In this document: positions 1-5,727 of the stretch, piece after piece
Position numbering within the stretch: position 1 is the first letter of the stretch
Layout: every line of letters begins with the position of its first letter
Assembly (NCBI GenBank): GCA_020528935.1
Contig: JAJDFU010000354.1
Span: 1-6,797 of the forward strand
Direction of reading: 5' to 3'
Origin: Saprospiraceae bacterium
GTDB taxonomy: Bacteria; Bacteroidota; Bacteroidia; Chitinophagales; Saprospiraceae
DNA length: 6,797 bases
Position numbers and translations under genes: made by a program
The notes under the pieces: model-generated
Told to the model about the DNA's origin: nothing
Seen by the model: the letters and a program-made list of their open reading frames with translations, nothing else
Databases searched by the model: none

Positions 1-2
1 CC

Positions 3-1244
3 GTGTCCCCTTTGTGTACTCTGACCCCCCACTCCCGTGTGCACTGGTCGGGCTCCTGGCGTTGCAGGCCGGTGCGCCCGGAAGGGGCCCGGGCCGATTG
101 CTTAGTGGATGTGTACAAATACGCCAAGATCAGGAGCGAACGGGAAGTCATGCGCCGGCAAGCCCGCATGCACGATATTCGCCTGCTGCTCAACCGCTTC
201 CTGGGCGAAGATCGCACGGAGGCGATCCTGCAGGACTATGCCCGCCAGAGCGAAAAACCGCTGAAAAACCAGGTGATCGCCCAGCCCGATCTGGTCAATA
301 GAGCGGAAGTGCAACTGGCCGGAACCATAGGCGCTGCATCGGCCCGGGTGCTCATGAGCTCCATAGCCCGGGAAGACCCGATCAGCCTGGAAGAGATGCT
401 TGAAGTCCTGGAACAAACCCAGGAGATCGTAGCGTACAGCAAAGCCCTGGAACAAAAGTCCGGCGAACTGGAACGCACTACCGAGCAACTCCGGGCCGCC
501 AATGAACAGCTCAAGGAACTGGATCGGCTCAAGGCCGATTTCATTACTACGGTCACCCACGAACTGCGCACCCCCATCACTTCCATCAAGACGATTGCAC
601 GCATCCTGCAGGACCACAGCCAGCGCATGGAAGAAGCCAAGTACCGGGAGTTTCTGGAGATCATGGTGAGTGAAAGTGAACGCATCGGCCGGCTGATCAA
701 TCAAGTGCTGGACCTGGAAAAGATCCAATCGCCCGACCGGGAATACCAATGGGAAACGCTGGTATTGGAAGAACTGGTAAATCGGGCGCGCATGGGTGTG
801 CAGCAACTCATCGACCAGAAAAATATCGAGCTGAACTGGAGGGTCGAGGGTGAGCTGTTGCTGGTGCGGGGCGATTACGACAAACTGACCCAGGTGATCG
901 TGAACCTGCTGTCCAACGCCGTCAAGTTCTGTCCCGAGCAGAACGGAAGGATCCAGTTGCAGGTTCAGGCTCAACCGGATTCCTGCCTGGTAGTGGTAAA
1001 AGACAACGGTATCGGCATATCCGCCAAAGATCAGGCCGTCATTTTCGATAAATTCACCCAGCTCACCGATAAAGCCCACGGCAAACCTGCCGGAAGCGGC
1101 CTGGGATTGCACATCTCGCGCATCATTGTGGAGCATCACGGTGGGGAGATCGGGGTGGAAAGCAGCCCGGGCAACGGCGCCGCCTTCTATATCCGGCTGC
1201 CCCGAATTCAAAAAGCAGGCGAGAAGCTTAGTACAACTCCGTGA
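3..1244 (+). CDS. Sensor histidine kinase, C-terminal part of an SLC5-STAC-HK (CbrA/CrbS-like) hybrid; 5' partial
   Basis: This is the cytoplasmic end of a membrane sensor kinase that would autophosphorylate on a histidine and donate phosphate to a response regulator, probably the REC protein encoded next. Residues about 34-130 match the STAC linker known between SLC5 symporter-like domains and kinases; the segment AGTIGAASARVLMSS is typical. A coiled coil follows at about 135-178. The HisKA H-box is HELRTP with phospho-acceptor H186. The HATPase_c domain has an N-box (NLLSNAVKF, N301-F309), a G1 box DNGIGI (334-339), an F-box around FDKFTQ and a G2 box GSGLGL (364-369). There is no PAS domain between STAC and the kinase, unlike Pseudomonas CbrA, and no fused receiver. 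The symporter half, usually 450-600 residues, is missing to the left. The first ~20 codons of this frame do not look like a membrane helix, and a frame break near base 67 is suspected. The GTG at base 3 is only the edge of the open frame, not a true start. The kinase assignment is firm; the symporter half is inferred from the family. Confidence 0.9.
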   Translation: MSPLCTLTPHSRVHWSGSWRCRPVRPEGARADCLVDVYKYAKIRSEREVMRRQARMHDIRLLLNRFLGEDRTEAILQDYARQSEKPLKNQVIAQPDLVNRAEVQLAGTIGAASARVLMSSIAREDPISLEEMLEVLEQTQEIVAYSKALEQKSGELERTTEQLRAANEQLKELDRLKADFITTVTHELRTPITSIKTIARILQDHSQRMEEAKYREFLEIMVSESERIGRLINQVLDLEKIQSPDREYQWETLVLEELVNRARMGVQQLIDQKNIELNWRVEGELLLVRGDYDKLTQVIVNLLSNAVKFCPEQNGRIQLQVQAQPDSCLVVVKDNGIGISAKDQAVIFDKFTQLTDKAHGKPAGSGLGLHISRIIVEHHGGEIGVESSPGNGAAFYIRLPRIQKAGEKLSTTP

Positions 1245-1276
1245 AAAATTTTAACTTCCATGGGCAAAAAACAATA

Positions 1277-1298
1277 AAAAACGGCCTGCCCTGTTTTT
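1277..1298 (+). terminator. A/T-rich hairpin between kinase and regulator genes, possible weak terminator
   Basis: AAAAACGG at 1277-1284 pairs with CTGTTTTT at 1291-1298 (eight pairs including one G-T), leaving a six-base loop. The T run belongs to the stem, and a second T-rich stretch follows at 1308-1315. It could weaken read-through from the kinase gene, in either direction, or be chance in an A/T-rich gap. The rest of the gap (1245-1329) shows no convincing promoter. Confidence 0.25.
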
Positions 1299-1329
1299 GG
1301 TCGAACTTTCTTTTTAATGTGCAATCTAC

Positions 1330-1710
1330 ATGTCCATGAAAAAAGGCAGAGTGCTGCTGGTCGATGATGAACCGCACATCCTCACCGCATTGGAATTCCT
1401 GGTCGAAACCGCCGGCTACCAGGTGCGCAAAGCTGCGGAAGGCGAAGAAGCCCTTCGCCTCGCGGCAGATTTCCTGCCCGACATCATCGTGCTCGATGTG
1501 ATGATGCCCGGAATGGACGGCTTCGAGCTCGCCAGACACATCCGACAAATGCCCGAACTGGAAGACGCGCGCATCGTTTTTCTCACCGCCAAAGGCACTG
1601 TGCAGGATCGCGCACAAGGCTATTCCTCCGGCGGGGAAGTATACCTCACCAAACCCTTCGACAACGATCAACTCCTGACGATCATAAACGAAGTCCTGGA
1701 ATTTGGATAG
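1330..1710 (+). CDS. Stand-alone response regulator receiver (REC) protein
   Basis: This 126-residue protein is a single CheY-like receiver domain and ends where the domain ends, so it has no DNA-binding or enzymatic output. The acidic pair is D12/D13, the phospho-acceptor is D56 (in IIVLDVMMPGMDG), the conserved threonine is T86 (FLTAK), the switch aromatic is Y105 and the invariant lysine is K108 (YLTKPF). All catalytic positions are intact. It lies 85 bases downstream of the kinase gene on the same strand, and the kinase is its probable phosphodonor. The ATG at 1330 gives MSMKKGRV; the ATG at 1336 (MKKGRV) is an equally good start because neither has a Shine-Dalgarno sequence. By analogy with CrbS/CrbR it may report on acetate or another carboxylate, but its target must be another protein. 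The family is certain; the role is inferred from context. Confidence 0.95.
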   Translation: MSMKKGRVLLVDDEPHILTALEFLVETAGYQVRKAAEGEEALRLAADFLPDIIVLDVMMPGMDGFELARHIRQMPELEDARIVFLTAKGTVQDRAQGYSSGGEVYLTKPFDNDQLLTIINEVLEFG

Positions 1711-1732
1711 TGCGCAAACTTGATTATATTTA
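1702..1732 (+). promoter_or_regulatory. Bacteroidota-type promoter for acs (TTTG-N19-TATATTTA)
   Basis: TTTG at 1702-1705 is followed after 19 bases by TATATTTA at 1725-1732. This fits the Bacteroidota primary sigma pattern TTTG (-33) and TAnnTTTG (-7) with only the last base differing. The -33 box lies inside the last codons of the regulator gene. Transcription would start around 1737-1742, giving a leader of about 36-41 bases for acs. It implies that acs can be transcribed independently of the kinase and regulator genes. Confidence 0.55.
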
Positions 1733-1733
1733 C

Positions 1734-1753
1734 ACATCTAGTTATTTAGATGT
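1734..1753. repeat. Perfect inverted repeat ACATCTA-N6-TAGATGT at the predicted acs transcription start
   Basis: Seven bases (1734-1740) are exactly complementary to 1747-1753 around a six-base spacer. It begins one base after the predicted -7 box and ends 24 bases before the acs ATG. Two readings are possible: an operator for a dimeric regulator, or a 5'-leader hairpin. It could also act as a weak terminator of the regulator gene, as ATTTTAT follows it, but the stem is A/T-rich and the T run is broken. Confidence 0.5.
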
Positions 1754-1777
1754 ATTTTATCCAAAATCCACCGCATC

Positions 1778-3682
1778 ATGACGCTCCAAATCAAGTCTTT
1801 TGATCACTACAAGGAAGTATATCAGCGCAGCACCGAGGATCCGGAAGGCTTCTGGGCCGAGCAGGCCGAGACCTTCAGCTGGAAGAAGAAGTGGGACGAG
1901 GTACTGGAGTGGGACTTTCGCAAACCCGATGTGAAGTGGTTTGTTGGTGGGAAGCTGAATATCACCGAAAACTGCCTGGACCGCCATCTGGAAAGCCGGG
2001 CCGATCAGCCGGCCATCATCTGGGAGCCGAACAAGCCGGAAAGCCCTAATAAAACGTACACTTACCGCCAGTTGCACGCCGCCGTTTGCCAGGCTGCCAA
2101 TGCCCTGAAGGCCAATGGTATCCAAAAGGGCGACCGGGTTTGCTTTTACATGCCCATGGTGCCGGAACTGGCCATTGGCGTGCTGGCCTGTGCGCGCATC
2201 GGCGCCGTACATTCCGTGGTCTTTGCCGGTTTTTCGGCCCACGCCCTGGCCGATCGCATAAAAGATGCCCAGGCCAAAATGGTCATTTGCTCCGATTTCA
2301 ACGACCGGGGCGTCAAGCACATACCGGTCAAAAAAGTGGTGGACGAAGCCCTGGCCATGGGCTGTGACAGTGTGGAAACAGTATTTGTGCACCAAAACAC
2401 GGGCGACGATATCCCCATGCAGGGCAATCGCGACAAGTGGTGGCACGAAGAGGTAGATCACCAGTCGGAAAATTGCCCTGCCGAGCCCATGGATTCGGAA
2501 GACATGCTCTTCATCCTGTACACCTCCGGATCTACGGGCAAACCCAAGGGCGTAGTGCACACCTGCGGCGGTTACATGGTCTACACCTGCTTCACCTTTA
2601 AAAATGTCTTCCAGTATCAGGATGGAGATGTTTACTGGTGTACGGCCGACATCGGCTGGATCACGGGGCACTCCTACATCGTTTACGGTCCCTTGCTGGC
2701 CGGAGCTACCTCCCTCATGTTTGAAGGCGTGCCCACCTATCCGGATCCGGGGCGCTTCTGGGCGATCTGCGACAAGTACAAGGTCAATCAGTTCTACACC
2801 GCCCCCACCGCCATACGGGCGCTCATGGCTCAGGGCGATGAGTGGGTGGATAAATACGACCTCAGCTCGGTTCGCATCCTGGGCTCGGTGGGCGAGCCCA
2901 TCAACGAAGAAGCCTGGGAGTGGTACTACGAAAAGGTGGGCAAGAAAAAAGCGCCTATCGTAGATACCTGGTGGCAAACCGAAACGGGAGGCATCATGAT
3001 CTCACCCCTGCCGGATATGACTCCGCTAAAACCCACTTTCGCGACCTATCCTTTGCCCGGCATCCAGCCCATTCTGGTAGATGCCGACGGCAAAGAGATC
3101 GAAGGCAACGATGTGGAGGGCATTCTCTGCATCAAATTCCCCTGGCCTTCCATCTTGCGGACGACCTACGGCGACCACGAGCGGTGCCGGCAGACCTACT
3201 TCTCCGCCTATGAGGATCTCTACTTTACCGGCGACGGGGCTCGCCGGGATAAAAACGGGATGTACCGCATTGTAGGCCGGGTAGACGATGTGATCAACGT
3301 CTCCGGCCACCGCATGGGCACTGCCGAGGTGGAAAACGCCATCAACGAGCACGATCTCGTCGTGGAATCCGCCGTAGTAGGGTATCCGCACGACATCAAG
3401 GGACAGGGCATTTACGCCTATGTGATCACCGCGGGCCCGATCAGCGATGAGGAGGCCTTCCGCAAGGAATTGCTGAAGGTGGTGACCAGTGAGATCGGTC
3501 CCATCGCCAAGCCCGACAAGATCCAGATCGTTTCCGGGCTGCCCAAAACGCGCTCCGGCAAGATCATGCGGCGCATCCTGCGCAAGGTGGCCTCCGGCGA
3601 TACCTCCAACCTCGGCGACACCTCTACCCTGCTCAATCCCGAAGTGGTCGAGGAGATCAAGTCCAGTGCGTTGGTCAAATGA
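1778..3682 (+). CDS. acs: Acetyl-CoA synthetase (acetate--CoA ligase, AMP-forming)
   Basis: This cytosolic enzyme activates acetate with ATP and CoA via acetyl-AMP to give acetyl-CoA. At 634 residues it is close to the usual ~650, and it is full length. The phosphate loop is YTSGSTGKPKG (248-258), the core motif is DTWWQTETGG (396-405), and the GDGARRD motif carries D486. The hinge is GRVDD with D503, R512 lies in HRMG, and the C-terminal catalytic lysine is K595 in PKTRSGK. By alignment with Salmonella Acs, the acetate pocket residues are I295, T296, V371 and W399 (V310, T311, V386 and W414 there), as expected for an acetate-specific enzyme. K595 corresponds to the lysine (K609) that is reversibly acetylated in Salmonella to switch Acs off. 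The ATG at 1778 fits the family N-terminus (an IKSFDHYKEVY stretch begins at residue 5); no Shine-Dalgarno is present. A promoter with an inverted repeat lies upstream and a terminator follows, so acs can form its own transcription unit. Confidence 0.97.
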   Translation: MTLQIKSFDHYKEVYQRSTEDPEGFWAEQAETFSWKKKWDEVLEWDFRKPDVKWFVGGKLNITENCLDRHLESRADQPAIIWEPNKPESPNKTYTYRQLHAAVCQAANALKANGIQKGDRVCFYMPMVPELAIGVLACARIGAVHSVVFAGFSAHALADRIKDAQAKMVICSDFNDRGVKHIPVKKVVDEALAMGCDSVETVFVHQNTGDDIPMQGNRDKWWHEEVDHQSENCPAEPMDSEDMLFILYTSGSTGKPKGVVHTCGGYMVYTCFTFKNVFQYQDGDVYWCTADIGWITGHSYIVYGPLLAGATSLMFEGVPTYPDPGRFWAICDKYKVNQFYTAPTAIRALMAQGDEWVDKYDLSSVRILGSVGEPINEEAWEWYYEKVGKKKAPIVDTWWQTETGGIMISPLPDMTPLKPTFATYPLPGIQPILVDADGKEIEGNDVEGILCIKFPWPSILRTTYGDHERCRQTYFSAYEDLYFTGDGARRDKNGMYRIVGRVDDVINVSGHRMGTAEVENAINEHDLVVESAVVGYPHDIKGQGIYAYVITAGPISDEEAFRKELLKVVTSEIGPIAKPDKIQIVSGLPKTRSGKIMRRILRKVASGDTSNLGDTSTLLNPEVVEEIKSSALVK

Positions 3683-3704
3683 GTGCGCAGTGAACAGGCC
3701 ATTG

Positions 3705-3732
3705 AGGCAAAGGCTACTTTTGCCTTGTTTTT
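3705..3732 (+). terminator. Intrinsic terminator after acs
   Basis: AGGCAAA at 3705-3711 pairs perfectly with TTTGCCT at 3719-3725. One extra G-T pair closes a five-base loop, and TGTTTTT follows at 3726-3732. It begins 22 bases after the acs stop codon. It implies that most acs transcripts end here and that the next synthetase gene has its own promoter. Confidence 0.8.
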
Positions 3733-3766
3733 CAAAGATTTACACTTCCCAACTCACCCGAAACGA

Positions 3767-3786
3767 AAAGGTGAAAAAACACCTTT
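3767..3786. repeat. Perfect inverted repeat AAAGGTG-A6-CACCTTT just upstream of the second synthetase gene
   Basis: Seven bases at 3767-3773 are exactly complementary to 3780-3786 around a spacer of six A residues. It ends six bases before the ATG at 3793. The 7-6-7 geometry equals that of the repeat upstream of acs, although the sequence differs. The right arm overlaps a possible -7 promoter box, so an operator role is plausible. If the RNA begins further upstream, it would instead be a hairpin next to the start codon. Confidence 0.5.
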
Positions 3787-3787
3787 G
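3780..3787 (+). promoter_or_regulatory. Possible -7 box (CACCTTTG) of the second synthetase gene
   Basis: CACCTTTG differs from TAnnTTTG only at its first base and lies five bases before the ATG, which would give a nearly leaderless mRNA. No TTTG lies at the right distance upstream, which weakens the call. An alternative is TTTG at 3719-3722 with TACACTTC at 3741-3748 (18-base gap), but there the -33 box lies in the terminator stem and the -7 box is poorer. Confidence 0.3.
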
Positions 3788-3792
3788 CGGCC

Positions 3793-5685
3793 ATGACGCA
3801 TGCATCTCTTTACCGCCAGAGCCTGGAACAACCGGAAGTCTTCTGGCGAGAACAAGCCCGGGCGATTCCCTGGTATGCCTTTCCCGAAACCATTCTGTCC
3901 AGGAACGAAGCCGGCCTCTATCGCTGGTACGCCGACGGTGTGCTCAATACTTCCTATCTGGCGCTGGATCACCACGTTGAGGAGGGCCGGGGCGATCAGC
4001 TCGCCCTGATCTACGATTCGCCGGTAACGGGTACCGTCGAGCAATTCACCTATCGCGAGCTGCGCGATGCCGTCAGCCGCTTTGCCGGCCTGTTGCGCAG
4101 GCAGGGGCTGGAAAAAGGAGACCGGGTGGTCATCTACATGCCCATGATCCCCCAAACGGTTATTGCCATGCTGGCCTGTGCCCGCCTGGGGGCAGTGCAC
4201 TCGGTGGTCTTCGGCGGCTTTGCGGCTCACGAGCTGGCCATACGCATCAACGACGCCAAACCCCGGCTGCTCCTCACGGCTTCGGCAGGCAAGGAGGTGA
4301 ACCGCATCATCGATTACATGCAGATCGTGGATCACGCACTGGCGGAAGCGCAGCATCAGCCCGAACGCGTGATCGTGTACCAACGCCCCATCCGGAAAGT
4401 CGCCCTGCGGGAAGGGCGCGATCTGGACTGGGAAGCCTTGCTGGCAGAAGCTCCTCCCGCCGAACCCGTACCGGTGAAGGCAACCGATCCGCTGTACGTG
4501 CTGTACACCTCCGGTACGACGGGGCAACCGAAAGGCATTGTGCGCGACAACGGCGGCCATGCCGTGGCCCTGAAGTTCAGCATGAAATACGTGTACGACG
4601 TACAGCCGGGCGATGTGTACTGGGCCGCTTCGGATGTAGGCTGGGTGGTGGGGCACTCCTACATCGTGTACGGCCCGCTCATCCACGGTTGCACGACCGT
4701 TCTCTACGAAGGGAAACCGGTAAAAACCCCGGATCCGGGCGCCTTTTGGCGCGTCATCCAGGAATACGGCGTAAAGACCTTTTTCACCGCTCCGACCGCT
4801 TTCCGGGCCATCCGAAAGGAAGATCCCGACGGGGCTTTGCTCGGGAAATACGATACATCCAGCCTGCGCTACCTGTTTCTGGCGGGCGAGCGATGCGATG
4901 TCTCCACCCTGGATTGGTGCCGGCAACTTCTGCAAGTACCCGTCATCGATCATTGGTGGCAGACGGAAAGCGGCTGGCCGATGCTGGCCAATATGGCCGG
5001 CATCGAACTCTTGCCGGTGAAGCCCGGTTCGGCGGCTAAACCCGTTTGCGGTTTCGATATCCAGATCCTCGATCCCAAGGGCGAGCCCGTACCCGCCGGC
5101 ACAGAGGGTGCGGTGGCGGTTCGCCTGCCCCTGCCGCCGGGCTGCCTGCCCACGCTCTGGGGCGATCCCGTCCGTTTTATCGCGTCCTACCTGTCCCAGT
5201 TTCCCGGCTACTATTTTTCGGGTGACGGCGGCTACAAGGACGAGGACGGGTACGTCTTCATCACCGGACGCATCGACGACATCATCAACGTGGCCGGCCA
5301 TCGGCTCTCTACCGCCGAAATGGAAGAGGTCGTAGCGGCCCATCCCGCCGTTGCCGAATGTGCTGTCATAGGCATCTACGACGAACTCAAGGGCCAGATC
5401 CCGGTGGGTCTGGTGGTCGTCAAAGGCGGACAGCAGCCGGACGACCGGCAGCTGGAGCGCGAGATCGTACAAGCGGTGCGCGATACCGTGGGGCCGGTGG
5501 CTTCCTTCAAGCGCGTGATCCGGGTAGAGCGCCTGCCCAAGACCCGCTCGGGCAAGATCCTGCGCAAAATCATTCGCGCCATTGCCGACGGCAGGGCATA
5601 CCAGATGCCCTCCACTATTGAAGACCAAACGGTACTCCCCGAGCTGGAACAAGTGCTTCACCCCCCTCCCCCGTCCGATACCTAG
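3793..5685 (+). CDS. prpE: Propionyl-CoA synthetase-type acyl-CoA synthetase (PrpE/ACSS3 family, AMP-forming)
   Basis: This cytosolic ligase makes an acyl-CoA, probably propionyl-CoA, from the free acid, ATP and CoA. At 630 residues it is full length for PrpE/ACSS3 proteins. The phosphate loop is YTSGTTGQPKG (238-248). The core motif is DHWWQTESGWP (386-396), where the SGW form marks PrpE relatives against TGG in Acs. GDGGYKDEDG begins at 477 (D478), the hinge is GRIDD with D495, R504 lies in HRLS, and the catalytic, potentially acetylated lysine is K588 in PKTRSGK. The C-terminal YQMPSTIED (603-611) is also typical of this branch. Where acetate-specific Acs has valine (V371 in the neighbouring gene) this protein has A364, and T296 is replaced by V286; both fit a roomier, more hydrophobic pocket. 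The ATG at 3793 matches the family start (SLYRQSLEQPEVFW from residue 5), with no Shine-Dalgarno. The acs terminator separates it from acs. Propionate preference is inferred; acetate or butyrate use is not excluded. Confidence 0.88.
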   Translation: MTHASLYRQSLEQPEVFWREQARAIPWYAFPETILSRNEAGLYRWYADGVLNTSYLALDHHVEEGRGDQLALIYDSPVTGTVEQFTYRELRDAVSRFAGLLRRQGLEKGDRVVIYMPMIPQTVIAMLACARLGAVHSVVFGGFAAHELAIRINDAKPRLLLTASAGKEVNRIIDYMQIVDHALAEAQHQPERVIVYQRPIRKVALREGRDLDWEALLAEAPPAEPVPVKATDPLYVLYTSGTTGQPKGIVRDNGGHAVALKFSMKYVYDVQPGDVYWAASDVGWVVGHSYIVYGPLIHGCTTVLYEGKPVKTPDPGAFWRVIQEYGVKTFFTAPTAFRAIRKEDPDGALLGKYDTSSLRYLFLAGERCDVSTLDWCRQLLQVPVIDHWWQTESGWPMLANMAGIELLPVKPGSAAKPVCGFDIQILDPKGEPVPAGTEGAVAVRLPLPPGCLPTLWGDPVRFIASYLSQFPGYYFSGDGGYKDEDGYVFITGRIDDIINVAGHRLSTAEMEEVVAAHPAVAECAVIGIYDELKGQIPVGLVVVKGGQQPDDRQLEREIVQAVRDTVGPVASFKRVIRVERLPKTRSGKILRKIIRAIADGRAYQMPSTIEDQTVLPELEQVLHPPPPSDT

Positions 5686-5699
5686 GCCGCGGACCGGCC
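5685..5699 (+). other. GC-rich hairpin at the stop codon of the second synthetase gene
   Basis: GGCCG at 5685-5689 pairs with CGGCC at 5695-5699 around a five-base loop, starting on the last base of the TAG stop. No T run follows directly; GTATTTCGTATTTTA comes ten or more bases later. It might be an imperfect terminator or a 3'-end stabilising stem. The gap to the next ATG is only 42 bases, so read-through is also possible. Confidence 0.3.
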
Positions 5700-5727
5700 C
5701 AGTCGGGTATTTCGTATTTTAGACCGC

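Noticed and set aside
14..301. A 95-codon + strand frame overlapping the start of the kinase gene.
   Set aside because: Beyond base ~67 it has no domain and runs against the clear STAC segment in the other frame. Only its first part is of interest, as evidence for a frame break.
3489..3980. A 163-codon + strand frame bridging acs and the second synthetase gene.
   Set aside because: It overlaps the ends of two clear genes and crosses the terminator. Its product is a low-complexity R/S/P-rich shadow of acs.
2666..4684. Near-identical DNA stretches shared by the two synthetase genes, such as GGGGCACTCCTACATCGT at about 2666 and 4651.
   Set aside because: They encode a conserved motif (GHSYIVYGP) shared by both paralogues. 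Divergence elsewhere is large, so this reflects protein constraint, not a recent duplication or a repeat element.
3754..5661. A 635-codon open frame on the minus strand lying almost exactly opposite the second synthetase gene, and similar long minus-strand frames at 102-1211, 1757-2977 and 5821-6765.
   Set aside because: They mirror well-supported + strand genes with recognisable domains. The translations are rich in H, G, F, V and D with no recognisable motif. Long antisense frames are expected in GC-rich genes with biased third positions.
5660..5673. A C-rich run near the end of the second synthetase gene encoding HPPPP.
   Set aside because: It could suggest a homopolymer error, but the frame ends with a stop 12-25 bases later and the protein length fits the family, so no frameshift is needed.
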